From: Orbilia blumenaviensis
Lineage: Eukaryota; Ascomycota; Orbiliomycetes; Orbiliales; Orbiliaceae
Length of the DNA: 64,000 nt
Direction: 5' to 3'
Assembly: GCA_036872755.1 (NCBI GenBank)
Contig: JAVHNS010000004.1
Span: forward strand, 1,612,001 to 1,676,000
Of the stretch, positions 21,182-33,876 are shown piece after piece. Below the pieces are notes generated by a model, which saw only the letters and a program-made list of their open reading frames with translations, was not told the origin of the DNA and made no database searches. A program made the position numbers and the translations under genes. Each line of letters opens with the position of its first letter. Positions within the stretch are counted from its first letter, which is position 1.

Positions 21182-23497
21182 CCCGGGGAGCGAGAGTGAG
21201 AAAGAAAGAAATAAAATAAAACCAAAAAAATCTTAATCTGACTGCAACCAACTCTTCCCCCAAAGCTGCTTTTTGCCGACGAGATGGATCGTGAGGATAC
21301 AGGCGCAAAATAATTAAGATGCGTGCGTGCATGCGGCAAGATTGCGAGCAGGTGCAGCTATAATTTCCAGATTACAACCCCAGACCTGGCCTGGGCCAGC
21401 TCCAAGGGAAGTTGGGAAATTACCAAGAGTATGGGTTTTGCGCCCATCCAGGCTGGGACAAACCATTCCAATCAATGCGGTCTTTCGCGCTGGGGATGAG
21501 AGCATGTGCGAAGAGATTAAACAGAGGGCGCACATTTTGATGTCCAGACCGCCAAAATTCAGCAGCCCTTCCGTCAATATGAGGATTAGGCCTCTGGTCG
21601 TCTGGTGATCATGACACTCCTGCAGCCATTTGGAATAAATGGTTCGTTGGCCACTAGAAAAGGCCTAGAAGCTAAGTGATAGGATGGGGAAAGAAAAGGA
21701 GACCACTTGCAGACCTGTTTACCTTCGACTTAACAGGCGACATGCCAATGCATGTCTGTGTCGACATACAGCGGTCCGGGGTAAGCAGGCTTCCTACTTG
21801 CAGGAAATTGCGGCCTCATAAAATAAAAATCTCATGCTGTGCAACATCGTTGCAGGCACAGCATGCGGGCACGCAGGTCTTCAACAAACATACGTTATAT
21901 TGCCCTTTGAATATGGGGAACTAGAATCAGACGAACTCATCCACTTACGTCGCCACTAGAATAATGTCGTCTCGTGTAGCCAATTGCATGTATTTGCCCT
22001 ACGCGGGAGCAAGGAACACAACGATCCACCTTGAAAATTCCCCTTTTCTTGTCGTTACAGTGAAAGTCCGAACAGGCGTGCGTTGGAAACAGAACCGAAC
22101 AAGGGGCTGTCAAATATTGTCAATTGGGACAACCGAAAGTTCGAATTCGAAAAGTTGGAACCGAAAAAGAAAGTCGAAAGAAGAGGTCGTCAAAGGGAGA
22201 AGTTGAAACTGAGGATTCTGTGAAAGAATCTACAGAAGCGAAAGAATAGAAATTACAAGAGGTTTGTTAGCGGAGGAAGTCCAAAAGGTCCAGGAGCTGT
22301 CATGAGTGGAAAGGGGTCCAATGGAATATATGTACGGGCTTGAATTTGGCCCAGGGAAAAGGGCTGGGGGTGAGAGTTACCCAGACCAGCTGGGGTGGAG
22401 CATAGAAGAGAGAAGCTCCCATTTCACATACCTATTGGGACCCCTACATAAAAGGAATGAGCCCAACAGCCGCACAGGGAAAGTGGTTTGGCATTGGTCA
22501 GATAAGCTAGAGCTTATCCCCCTTTAGCGATGTATAGCAATGTTGTTACGCGCTTTCTACGATGCTCTATATCGCTTTCCTTGCACCAGTATCATATCAG
22601 TCGATGGCTTCCCCGGGAGAAAATGGTTCAGTTCATGAGGAACCCAGCTCAGGGCGTCAAAGCTCGAGCTCCGGCTTTGACTTTCTATCGAAACTGGGAA
22701 AGAATGAGGGCTTGCTTGAGGAAAAGGCGACAAGGCAACGGAAATGAGAGCGTAAAGCCAAGAAAAATGGATAAGGGGCAATCGAGCGAGCGTTGAAAAG
22801 AGCCAATGTTAATTGTCGAAGGGGGTCCCGCAGCTTATTTCGGGCTAAATGATAGCTTTTGATTGCAGCGAAGGAATTCCCGTAGTGGAGACCCGACGTC
22901 GCTCGAGAACATGGGCCGACGAATTCAAGTCTCGTGCACGTCTGCCGTCGACTGGTTGGCGTCTCTTTCTAAGCAGTCGAATCGGATCAAAAGTTGGGAC
23001 GAAGCGGACTGTCGGCCTGCATGCAGCTGTTCCCTACTGCAGAAGCAAAGCGCCATCAAACCTCACAGTACATAAATCAACGGGCAGACCAAACGACTGG
23101 GAGAACCGTCGAACAAGGGCCTTCTATCGATAGCGAATGACTGGCCGACCGGTCCCAGCCCGCAGAAGGCTCGGTAAGCTCGAAATTCCGCAGATGATCA
23201 CTTTGATCAACGCCACATGGCATCCTTCCGCAATGTCGGAAAAGGGGTTTTCATAAGGTTTCATGTGGGTAGCTCCAAAGATTCCACTGGGAGGCTCGTG
23301 ATACGGAAATATATTAAGCATCAACGGCGGTAGAAGTCTTAGTTGTATATCATATGGTTGTAATGATCCCGGGTTTATATTGGTCTTTGACCTTAACCTG
23401 CATTAATATATTAATATTGGTCGACTGTTCTGGGAAACACCGAGAGTATATATATGTTAGATAATCATTTCATAACAGGAGAAAAGGAGTAGATTCG

Positions 23498-23514
23498 CCC
23501 CCCCCCCCCCCCCC
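23498..23514. repeat. Poly(C) tract of 17
   Basis: A homopolymer C run in the spacer upstream of Nrd1. Its length may be imprecise because such runs are sequencing-prone. Confidence 0.8.
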
Positions 23515-24243
23515 AAATTTGGTGTCTAATCATCATCTCTGAAGGCTTACTTGAGTCCATCCCAAAGCTGCAGTATTACTGATTCGATTGGGAGAGTTTG
23601 GGCGATAGCGCGCAAGGTTAGCCCATCGATAGGACATCAATCATGACCCACCTAAGACGCAACACTTCAATCTCAGATCCACTAAACAAGGGCCCAGGGG
23701 TTCATTATGCTTAAGATTGAACTTAAGATGAGATATGGCTGGAAATGTTACCTCGATAAATATCTCAAGGGCCAGTCAGAAATGTCCAACTATTGGATCC
23801 CACGATAGATCATCCGGTGCTTGGGCGGTTGTAATTCATATCGTCGGGCAAAGACGCTGTGCATTGTATCGCGATTCCTGCGCGCCGGCAGTTCGCCAGC
23901 GTTTTTGACGGGTACCTTGCATAAGTGCCCTGCTAGTCGCTGCAGGGTTAGAACAGGCACCTTTGAAACAAAATCTTGGCCTAAAATCGGCTCAGGTCTT
24001 TGTAGCACATGCACAAAGTCTCAACGGAATTTATAGTACGTAGCATCGTCAGCATGGAATGTAGTATTGATGGGCAAATAGTATAATCCCGTATATCTGT
24101 TCTTTCATAATGCATATTTTTTGTTTTGTGGAATGCTCTAATGGAAATACTCTGATAACGCCAAACTTCCAACTCAGAGCCAGATCAAGGTTCCTCAAAA
24201 CAATGTGCCCAGGTTCCCCTCCCAAGATAACAAATGCCGAATG

Positions 24244-25246
24244 TCACGATAAGCTCTCAGCTTTCAACTCTGCTTCTTCAGCCATTAATTCCATATCGTC
24301 CTCATTAATTTCCACCAAAGTAACATCCTTCCAAAACATCTCAAATTCGGGGCCAACGAGGGCTTCAAGTCCGTCAAGTGATTTATCCAAAGCCTCGTCG
24401 TCGCGAGATGGGATCGCCCATATGGTCTCTCTGAGTCTCTTATGCCTTTCGCGATCCTCTTCCATTCTTTCCTCAATGACCTGCCTTGGCGGTCGCTTGA
24501 AGGTTATTGTCTGTGATGAGGACTGACGACGAGCATCGGTGGTTGGTGTGTTACCAATCGAGCCAGTATCAGCCGGGTTCACAGCCGTAGGGGAATAAGG
24601 TATCGCTGAAACGAGAACAGATGGTGATCCCCTTGCGTCCGAGTAGTCTGGGTCCTTTCCTATCATAGTCGTCGTACTAGTGCCGTTGGGTACCTGGTCA
24701 ACTTCTTCCAACTCCTCCGACTCTGATTTATTACTTTCATCATCAGAATGCTGTTGTTGACCAGCCTTCTCACGTGCATCCAACGATAATATGAGCTCAT
24801 CATATATCTCAGTACTCATGAGCTTCTGGTCTTTGATCTTAGCCAGTACTTTTCGGGTACTGGTGATATTTTGAAGGCCAGACTGGTCAGCAGGGCTAAC
24901 GCAATCAACGATAGTCCGGAACTCAGACTGTATCATAGGTATGTAGTTGTTTACACCCTTCGAGACAGACATTTCGAGGAGGTGTTCGATGAAATATAGG
25001 AGATTGACGCGGTTGTTCATACTCGACTAAACCACAGTACCCCTATCAGCTACAACGTCAAACCAAGTGGCTCCAAATGTAAATGCCTACCGTTTCTAGC
25101 TGCTCCAATATACAGCTGTGAAGATCCTCGTCAAGATCCTTATGTTTCAGTGCGAATGCCGCACAGCTCTTAGAGGCATTCACCGAGGCATTCAGCCTCT
25201 GCAGCATCTTGGTGAACTGCAACCGGATTTCGAAGGGATCACCCAT
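24244..25246 (-). CDS. CTK3: CTD kinase-I gamma subunit CTK3
   Basis: Subunit of CTDK-I, which phosphorylates the RNA polymerase II C-terminal domain. Two minus-strand exons (25246-25091 and 25026-24244, intron 64 bp, donor GTAGGC) encode 312 residues. Exon 1 begins MGDPFEIRLQFTKMLQRLNA and runs to DEDLHSCILEQLET. The splice gives ETSSMNNRVNLLYFIEHLLEM, the usual CTK3 N-terminal helical domain (CID-like fold). Residues about 155-215 are acidic and Ser-rich. The C-terminal conserved part has TITFKRPPRQVIEERMEED, RERHKRLRETIWAIP and a FEMFWKDV string, which fits the CTK3 C-terminal family. The start is the first ATG in frame. Confidence 0.92.
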
Positions 25247-26133
25247 CTCTGACGTCGAGGCCGTAGAAATAGTGCAGTCTCGTGGAATTTAGTTGATGAA
25301 AATGGACCCTTGGCCGCAATAGATGATCTTTGGTAGCTATTCCCGAGGTTTTAGAGAGCGGAGAGAGTGCGTGTCTTCAGGTTTTCGGGATAGGTTGCGG
25401 TCTTAGGTGACTTAAGAAGAGTTTGACGCGCAAGTTCATATTCAGGGCGTATAGCTCGATTCCTCTTTATCGCATGGACGAAATACTCGAGTCCTCGGCT
25501 CGGGGGCGAGTGTTAGATTGGCCTGCGTTATGTTACGGTGAGCGCGGGGAATTCAATGTATCGCTGCATATTACATTTGGGTAGTTCGCGAGAGCTGAGA
25601 CTGAGACAGCGGAAGCTGATGACGATTAAAACAAACTCAACACACAAGAAGATAGGCGGTAGTCAAGATGGTTAGGCACCACAGCTCCTAATTTACAACA
25701 CCGAACTTGCAGACTTGATATTCACCTGTTTAACGATATGGTCCCAAAATTTAAATTTAAATTTTTTTTAATTACATTTATCTCGATCTCAGGAACTACA
25801 TTATATACATAGGTATAAATAAATAAAAAACCATCCACAGGCAGCAGCGTGGACCGACGGGTACTCTGGATTCGAGACGAAGTACCTAGGTGGTTGCTAA
25901 GATCGATATCAATCATTCCAAGGTAATATTGTATTAGTCATTCAAAAGTTAACTGTAGATATTTGAAAGCACTACGCTGTACCACATTACAATACTCCTA
26001 TTATAAATACACCCCCAAAATTGCAACAGACATGGACTAGATGCTAATATAAACTATATACCCTCTGGTCCGGGGAGGGATATATACTTGATAGTTCTCC
26101 GACTTAAGTACTTCATGATAACAAAATTAAAGA
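25247..26133. other. Spacer, AT-rich, no gene seen
   Basis: Holds the CTK3 promoter and the 3' UTR of the mucin-like gene. No supported frame is seen. Confidence 0.45.
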
Positions 26134-28217
26134 TTAATTGTAGTCGGCATAAAGTGTGCCGACTGGGGTACAACTGCTCCCTCCCAGGTAAAGAGGTTGA
26201 TTATTTCCCGAAGCACAGTATCGGAGTTGATAACCAAAAGCCCAATTGAATGTGACGATGCCGTTCGATGACACGCTTCCTGTCGCCCTCGTTTCGCCAA
26301 TGCTAGTGGTCGTCTTAAAACGGAGCTGATTAAATCCGAGAGATGATATAGGATACCACGTCTGTGAGCCTGTGCGGAGCTCAACGATATAGTCGCCAAC
26401 AACCTGGAAATCTGTTCCAGCGCCGCGGCCGGTGACTTGATTGGCGTAATGACTGGAATCGAGGTCAATCCATCTATTAGAACCGCCGCCGATAGTATAT
26501 CTGATCTTGAAAGCCCTTCCAACGAAAGCGGTGGCTGTAGTTGTGACCGTAGTGAAAGAAGAGACGGTGGTGGTCGAAAAGGAGGTAATTGTGGCAACAA
26601 TAGAAGTACTGCTTGACGTGATACCAACGGTTTCTGGGACCGTCTCGGTCGTGGAGACATAGATAGTCGTTGAGACGGTATCTGTGGCAAGAACTGTGGT
26701 AGTGGCGGTGACCTTAACCGTCTCTGTTTGCGTTTCCGTTAAGGACAAAGTCTCTGGAATGATTTCGACATCAGTAGCCGTGGATGTCTGAAGGATAGTT
26801 TCCGTGGACAATTCAGTGACGGTGGTAGACTCAGTGACAAAAGAGGTATCCGTGGTAGTGCTCGTCTCAGTGGTGGAGACGGAGGTAGTTTCTGTAAGGG
26901 ATGTTGTTTGAGTGATCTCTTCAGTCTGAGTGGTTTCATCAGTCTTAGTTTCTGATATAAAATTTGAGATGGTATCTGTAAGAGATGTAGTGACGGTGGC
27001 TGTTTCTTCTGCCGTCTTATCCTCAGTTACGGTAATACCAATGGTTTGGGTAATATCAGCAGTGTCAGTCGCAGTGGCGGTCTTCGTGGTGAAGATGACG
27101 GTATCTGTCGTAAAAGTGGTCGCATGTGTAATAGTATTAGTTACTACCACAGTAGTGTACTCTACTGGAAGGGTCAAGCAATTGCAAGCGCTTGAAATAC
27201 GAGATGGAGGATAAGTTCCAGTCGCAAGTTGCTGGGCTATTTTATTCGTTGTTGTCGTAGTAGTGCACCTCTTTTTAAGAGCGGCGCTGATCGGTGTGGT
27301 GATAACGGTGGCAATAGTTTCGGTAGAAGTGAAGGTTTCCGTGGTGGTAGTAGTGCCGGTGGTATATGTAACTGTAGTGATCAGGACTGTTGTGTAGACA
27401 GTTGTCAGGGATGTAACACTCGTGGTTACTGATGAGGTCTCAGTGGCGGTGATAGTGTCAAATGAAGTAGCAGTCTCAGTGGCCTCAGTCTCAGTTAGTG
27501 AGGTAGTGATTGTTGCAATATCAGTCTCAGTTGCAGTGGATTCTATAGTGTCGGTGGCGGTCTCAACCGAGGTTTCTGTCGCAGTCTGCTTTTCTGTCTC
27601 CGAAATAGTATCTGTAATAACTTCATATGCAGTAGCTGGGACTACGACTGTGACAACGACAACTTCAGTCGAGATGTCACTTGTCACGGAGGTCTTGGTG
27701 TCAACCTGAGTCCGTGTGATAGTCTCCGTGGCCGTGGTTGCCCAAGTTTCCGTCGCAAGGAAAGTTTCCACAACAGTCTGGGTTTCTGTCACAACATTTG
27801 TGTGTGTTTCTGTTTCCGTGGCCGTACCAGTATTTGTTTGAGTGATGGTATAAGTTGTTGAAATATCAGACACGACGTCAACGATGACAGTAGCCGTTTC
27901 AGTCCTGATTGTTTTATTTCACAGATTAGTTTTCTATGCACCAGTCGTAGGGGTTATTCATGTTATACTTACACTATGGGATTAACAGTCGAGAAAACTG
28001 TGCTAACCGGAAGACCAAGATATGTCTGGCAGAATGGGATCGCGTCGGGGAGATTGGTGGGAGTTCTGAGAAGCCGCAGTAGGTTATCCGCATTGCATGC
28101 GGCTCTCTTTTCTTTGAGAATCTCGAATGCCGGATTATTGGAGAACCCCAATGGGAGAGGAAGGGCAGACACAGCTACTGCAGAAAGCAGTGCTGTTCGA
28201 AGAAGAGCTGTCAACAT
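26134..28217 (-). CDS. Secreted mucin-like Thr/Ser-rich wall protein with a C-terminal globular domain
   Basis: Two minus-strand exons (28217-27973, 27904-26134; donor GTAAGT, acceptor CAG) join in phase 2 to give 671 residues. The N-terminus MLTALLRTALLSAVAVSA is a signal peptide. Next comes a cysteine motif common in secreted fungal proteins (CNADNLLRLLRTP.. FCQTYLGL). About 450 residues follow of Thr/Ser/Val/Glu-rich irregular repeats (TETxTxTET, TVTTTTT), expected to be densely O-mannosylated. They are interrupted near the middle by a KKRCTTTTTTNK.. ISSACNCLTLP segment with another cysteine pair. The last about 130 residues are different: aromatic and glycine-rich with two cysteines (FKIRYTIGGGSNRWIDLD.., ELRTGSQTWYPISSLGFNQL, LGGSSCTPVG). 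I do not recognise this domain. There is no GPI-anchor-like hydrophobic tail, so it is probably secreted or non-covalently wall-bound. A role in adhesion is only an inference. Confidence 0.85.
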
Positions 28218-30204
28218 CGTGTCAACGTCGTCTGACTGGAAACTATTCGGTTTACAGTGTTCGAGCGTTCAGCTATTCCGTTAGGGTATGGACCACGTTA
28301 GACCATAGAGTGACTTTAGATTTCGGGGCCAGGCGGCAAGCCATTATTTATAAAATACTCGGGAAACTTGCATCTCGAAATTTCGGGATGTAATTTCACA
28401 ATAACCCCCAGCCGTAATCCTCAGGTGTGTGAAGGCGGCTGCCGGGTGGGAAATGTGACATGGCAATCATTAAGACCACAAATATAGATGACAGCGAAAA
28501 AATCACCTTTGCACTTTCCCCCTTTCACATATCCCACCGACGATGGTAATTGCATCGATTGGTCCATTGTTCTCCTTATTCTGGAAAAGCGTCCTCAACT
28601 GTGGGCCTAGGTGCCTGTGCAAAAAAAAAAAAGCTTTAGAGGCTTGCAGATAGCATGGGCACAGGCGCTACAATCGAACAGATCAGCTCACGATAATCTG
28701 CTCTTGGGGTTTAGATAGTGTTTGGATACCTAAATGTAACGAAGCCGTCTGTGCCTAGAGATCGCAATCGCAAATACAGAAACCCCAAAAGTCGATCACC
28801 AGTCAACGAAGATAGACTTGTCGCTCCAAGTGGACTGTGCTGAGTTTTAGAAATCCCGCGAGCGGGAAATTGGAAAATCGGACATGTTGTGGCTTGCATT
28901 GCAAGACCGTTGTTTCCTCACTGGGTTTTAAATGTGAGCTCGTAGTAGAAGTTTATCTCGAAGGAGTTAGCTTGAAAATGGTGGCTTCTATTCCTCAGTG
29001 CGCGCCAACCTGATTGGTTGCAAAGAAGGGCAATAGTGTGAACATGAGTCGAAGGAGTCTCGACATCTTAAGGTTTGATGCATGATGGAGGGGCTTGTCG
29101 GATTTTAGGCGACGCAGGGACCCACTTGCAAATTAGTGCATGCAGTTGCGACAGGGGTTCTATAAACTTGAGCGCCCGTTAGCCGTTGAAAACACTCGAA
29201 ATCCTGAGCAGCCGCTACTGTCAATTGTTCAGCCATGGCCGTCTCAGATGCGGCAATTTGATGCGACTGGTGAGCATACGTAATTGCAAGATCGCCGACC
29301 TTGTCAGACCACCTACCCCGTTATTCTCGACCTTAGCAATAGCAAAAATTGGTTCGTTGTAGGTAAATCTGGCGGATCTAGGTAGCTAAGAAGTATTTAG
29401 AATATACATTAGCTAGATGGTGTTGCATGTTGCATGTTGAATGTTGCATATTGTTTCCGGACCAGCCGGTAGACATGTGTACACGCACTACATATGATGT
29501 GGGCCACGTGTTTGAGTACCTAAATTACCTAGGCCCAGGCCTACGTAGGACAGCTTCCCATAGCCCCGAGCACGTATGTACACGCCCCCTTCAAAACACT
29601 AGCTAAATACAGTATTCTAGGTAAGTTAGTACAAGTTCAGCTGATCAGGGGCCGGCAGCCCGTAGGTTCTTCGTTAGTGCATCAAGTTCTTTGGCGAGTT
29701 TTTCTAGCAGTCTCTGCACTGGTCAATACAAATGTTGTTAGTCGGATCCTCTCATGTAGGCTCTCGGTGTATATATACGTATACATACTTAAGTATATAT
29801 AGTACATACATATCCCGATTCCATCCGATCTCGCCTTACTTAGGATACTAGCAGTCCAGTCTAGCCAGCGGGTGATTTAGAAGCCGGGTTAGCTAGAATC
29901 CGTGATATACGTTCTATCGAAGTTTAATTGCTACGTATATATCCTGCTTTTTAAACGTATGCGTCGGGTAGACTGTCATGGCGATTATAAATGTTCGTAT
30001 AGCGGCTGACTCGAGAATTATGTATGATTCACTCTGGGCAGTGGAATTAATATTGAACGAGAAACTTTGAACTGTAATTCGACTTAACACCTCAACTAGC
30101 TGTCTAAACTAATAACAAAAATAACCCCCCCAAAATAATAAAGAAATTAAAAGATGATTCTAGTAATGAACGTGAACATGAAAGGCACCTTAGGTAGCTA
30201 GCAC
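28218..30204. other. 2-kb spacer, no gene seen
   Basis: Holds the mucin-like gene promoter (left) and the N-acetyltransferase 3' UTR (right). Short repeated words such as GTTGCATGTTGCATGTTGAATGTTG near 29420 occur. No coding frame is supported. Confidence 0.45.
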
Positions 30205-31248
30205 CTACTGATGGGCTGCATTTGCATCCTCCTTGGTTACTCGCAACTCTGGTTCTCTCCCTTTAATGGCATTAGCGTCCTCTTCCGAGAGCTCAATCCC
30301 AAAATACTTGTTAAAAGCCTTCACTCGATCCTCCTCAGTCTCTAACGGGAAATATTGCAATTCTGTCTGGTACTTCTTCCTCACAATTCCATTCCACAGA
30401 GTATATTTCCCCACGGGTTCGTTTCCCTCCCTGATAACCATTGCGACCAAAATGTTGCTCCTGAACAATGATTCCTGAGTCGAAGACCAATTGGACCAGA
30501 TCACACAGTCATCCAATATCGCCTCGACCTCGAAAAACATGTAAAGATCGGTCCATTCTTCATCCGCACTCAGCTTATGCTGTACCAACCAATGTAATTC
30601 CTTCCTCCTTGCTTCTGGAACAGTTGCTTTGATTAAACGATGCTGTTCCTCCCCAACTCCATCAATCACAGTCCCCTCAACTAGCTCCATGGGCTTCACA
30701 ATAGAAGCCCCACCATACCCCACATCAACCAAATAGATCTTTCCGTCATCAAACTCAACGAGTGTCACACAATGGGAAATTCCGTGGTAACTACGGTTCG
30801 CAACATTTCCTCCACGGTTGCTTGTAGCTCGTGAAGGGCATAGCCACGCGTTGTAACCTAGGGTAGCTAACAGACAGGAGAAAAGGTTGTTGAGCTCCAT
30901 GCAATAACCGCCTCGTTTGCGTTTAACAACTTTGTCAAATATGGCATCGATAGTGATTGTTATGCTGTGATCTTTGGAATAATGGATATCTAGTAGGTAT
31001 TCATTTCATATGTCAGATTACTAATGCTATGGTGATGACCAATGTATTGGGCAATACGGGGCCTTACCAACACTGGAAAAAGGTGCAGTAGCCAAATGTC
31101 GGATCACAAGGACTGCTAGGTTGTCGAGCGTCGGTTTTTGGATATCTTCGATTTCATGCTGTGCGAATTGAAGAAATTCGAGATATTCTCTGACTTGTGT
31201 CTCTGAGAAGACCACGGGGTGTGCTGGGCCGGTTCCTTCAACTGTCAT
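30205..31248 (-). CDS. Arylamine N-acetyltransferase (NAT)
   Basis: Transfers an acyl group from acyl-CoA to arylamines or related N-compounds. In fungi such enzymes detoxify aromatic amines and plant benzoxazolinones. Two minus-strand exons (31248-31068, 30989-30205; 78-bp intron, donor GTAAGG) encode 321 residues. The catalytic triad is visible: Cys90 in RGGYCMELN, His133 in GISHCVTLV and Asp149 in YLVDVGYGG. The splice restores FSSVDIHYSKDHSITITID, matching the family's beta strand before the Cys loop. The C-terminal lid region FLFRSNILVAMVIREGNE-like (seen as LFRSNILVAM) and VKAFNKYFGIEL are also typical. A helical N-terminal region precedes the triad. The physiological substrate cannot be told from the sequence. 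Confidence 0.93.
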
Positions 31249-33876
31249 TTTTGAAGTCTTGATTTAAGAAGGGAATATATATAATTTATAAAAATCTAAA
31301 GACAGTTGCTTATATAGATGATTGCTGTCTTGGAAGATAAAGATATGAGCGCCTGAGGAAAAAATGCTGTTCGGGAGGCAGAGACTCGAAGCTTTAAATA
31401 TTCGCACTGGTATAAGTACCAAGCCGTACGTCGAGAGTTTAGTAATTACTAAGTATCAACCAAAGCTATAACGTTAACATCACCTTCTAGAGTTTTTTGC
31501 TTACTCAATTACTTACCTGTGGTTGTAGACGCTTGCAGGCTAGGTAGCCACGTTTAACCCGCCCCGCGGACCCCGTCTGAAACCTAGTTCAACAGAACCG
31601 TCTGAATACGAACTATTCGGGACGCCGAAGCGATGCCAGGCCCACTAAGGTCTGAGCATTAATATTATGCCACTACCCAGTAAAAATCCCAGTCGCCCAG
31701 AGGTTACGCACGAATGCCGCGCCAGTATCGGCCATCTGCATCCCTCCGAGCCCAACCGTTTGAGGGGCGGGCCTGAGGCCACTTTCCCCTACGTAGTCTC
31801 TAAATTATCCGTATAGCTCCGTCGCCCATGCAAACTCGGCTTCACTTGTGCATACAGCACCGGTTAGCTTCGACGTCACCAAACTTGGCCTTTGCGATTT
31901 TGTTAATTTATCGCCTGGCCTTGTTTACAACACCACAACACGATTCTTGATAACAATAACAAGATTATTATTCCCTTAGCTGTTCCATGAAGATTTTAGG
32001 TATTTCGATGACGACGTATACGTACGACACGAGATTTTTTTTTTTTTTTTTATTTTTATTTTTATTTTTTTTTTTTTTGATCGATTTGAGCCCCATCTCG
32101 CAATCATATGATTATGATCTTCTAGTTATGAGGTTTCCTAGCTAAATAGCGACGGCACAGATCAAAGCGCAATCTTTTTAGCCTACCGTCGACCTATTTG
32201 GCTCGGATTCGTATTATATCACATCAGTCTGACCAAATTCCCGCGTGAGTAAAACAGAGCCCTTGGCTTAGTAAATATATATTCTGGGAGCCTCGCTAGA
32301 AACGAAGACTTATCTGTCACAATCTTGCTAGGTGTAACATATAGGAGTCAGCAAAGCCAAGGTAACTGGACTTAAATATCTCGGGTTACACATGATCTAT
32401 CCTTCAGTCTGGCTCTGGCATGTATATACCGCTGAAGGGGAGGTATAATATGATTTCACTATATAGTTATCAACTTGAAAGTTGTGTAACTATGGCGGAA
32501 TTTCTAGTGTCTAAGACTACCCGACACTCTTTCGCAATAACGGGCTGGATTTTGCACGGGACCGGGCTCCGGAGAAATCTTTTGCCCTGAGACAGATGTA
32601 AATGCCATGGAATCAGTCCTACGATTGTCATGTTTCCCTTCTTACATTATGCGATATATGCGGGTAGTTTAAGCCCTAAAAATTTCAAAGTACCATATAT
32701 CGAAAAGATCCCGGCGGTAGGCATTTATAAGCCAATATTAAAGTCACGAAAACAACCCTTCAATAGACGTAGAGGTTTTGGGTAATTTTCTGGCACTGCC
32801 TCCGAATATTTAAAATTTTTAAAAAAGAAAGCAAGCCGTCATTATTTATACTGTTATAACTTACCTTTTTCGATAAACCGTCTTGAGAAACCAGCCAAAA
32901 CCCCGTACGGTAGTTCTAGCACAATTCAATATATGGTTCGCGAGACCAGTTTACCTAAACATTGATATCTCAAGCATCGTAGTAAAGGGAAACACCCAAA
33001 ACACAGCCTCAAACTGATATATGTCAGTCTACTCCATATTCAATATTTTTTTTAAGTTTGGATCCGAACAACAGCCGATAGCTTAGGTTGTTCGGAGTCT
33101 CCATCAAAAGTGGGGAACATCTCGGTGTCGCCGAAGAGGCTGGGGTAGCTTTGAACAGGGGTGTAAAACCGATGGAATGTCGACATCGAGATTTTCCAAG
33201 TTTTGACTCCGGGAACTTTGGGGTATACGCAAGCGTATAGAACAATGAGAATAGCAATATTTCCCTGGTAGAAGTAGTCCTGATACTAGGACTTTTGGGT
33301 TGCTCTTATTTCTGAAGAGATCAATCTAAAAGGATATAAAAAACCACTTTATATTCGTAAAAAGAAAGAAAGAAAGGAACTTCAAAGCCGTGGCCTACCC
33401 CAGTTATTCCAATTTACAAAAACATAAAGAGGGGAGAAAGCAGGAAATCCGGGGTAACTTCAAGCTATCAATTTCCAGATAGATAGCAGCCCGGCTTAAA
33501 ATGCCACACTAGCGGCACAACCGCAAAACCCCCAATCCAACAGCACAAGAAATCCAAAACCACAGCTTTCACTTACAGGAACAAGGCAATCGGCTTACAT
33601 TCCGCATCCTTCGGCTGATCAGATGCGAAACTGTCGGCTTTGTCGGTAACCCGCGTTTTCTTTTCATATTTATAATAAGGAAGACACGTCCTCAGTAACA
33701 TTTCTTCATTTATAATTATAAATCACGAATCACTAAAATTCGTTGCAGCTGCACAAGCAACTACATCGTGCTACAGGCTGCATCTCCTAACATTAGCCAT
33801 AACGACAAAGCAACATCTTAGCCAAACATAAATCCATTAATTTCACTACTGTCACCTAAACCGGGAAGAAAAAGCA
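31249..33876. other. 2.6-kb divergent spacer, AT-rich, no gene seen
   Basis: Lies between the divergent NAT and epoxide-hydrolase-like genes. It contains a 44-base T-rich tract at 32035. Open frames are short and not protein-like. Confidence 0.5.
32035..32078. repeat. T-rich tract
   Basis: Forty-four bases that are T except for three single A interruptions; probably a nucleosome-excluding spacer element. Confidence 0.8.

Larger units (their letters stand above)
20279..24243. other. Nrd1 leader/promoter and 4-kb spacer to CTK3
   Basis: The first about 1.05 kb (to 21329) is free of ATG on the Nrd1 strand, suggesting a long 5' UTR. It includes a 36-A tract (T on the sense strand). The rest (21.3-24.2 kb) has several short open frames with no protein-like features, and a C17 run at 23498. 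It also includes the CTK3 3' UTR. Confidence 0.5.

Noticed and set aside
22306..23133. Open frames of 61-94 codons in the Nrd1-CTK3 spacer
   Set aside because: Overlapping frames on both strands with random-like residue content; no supporting motif.
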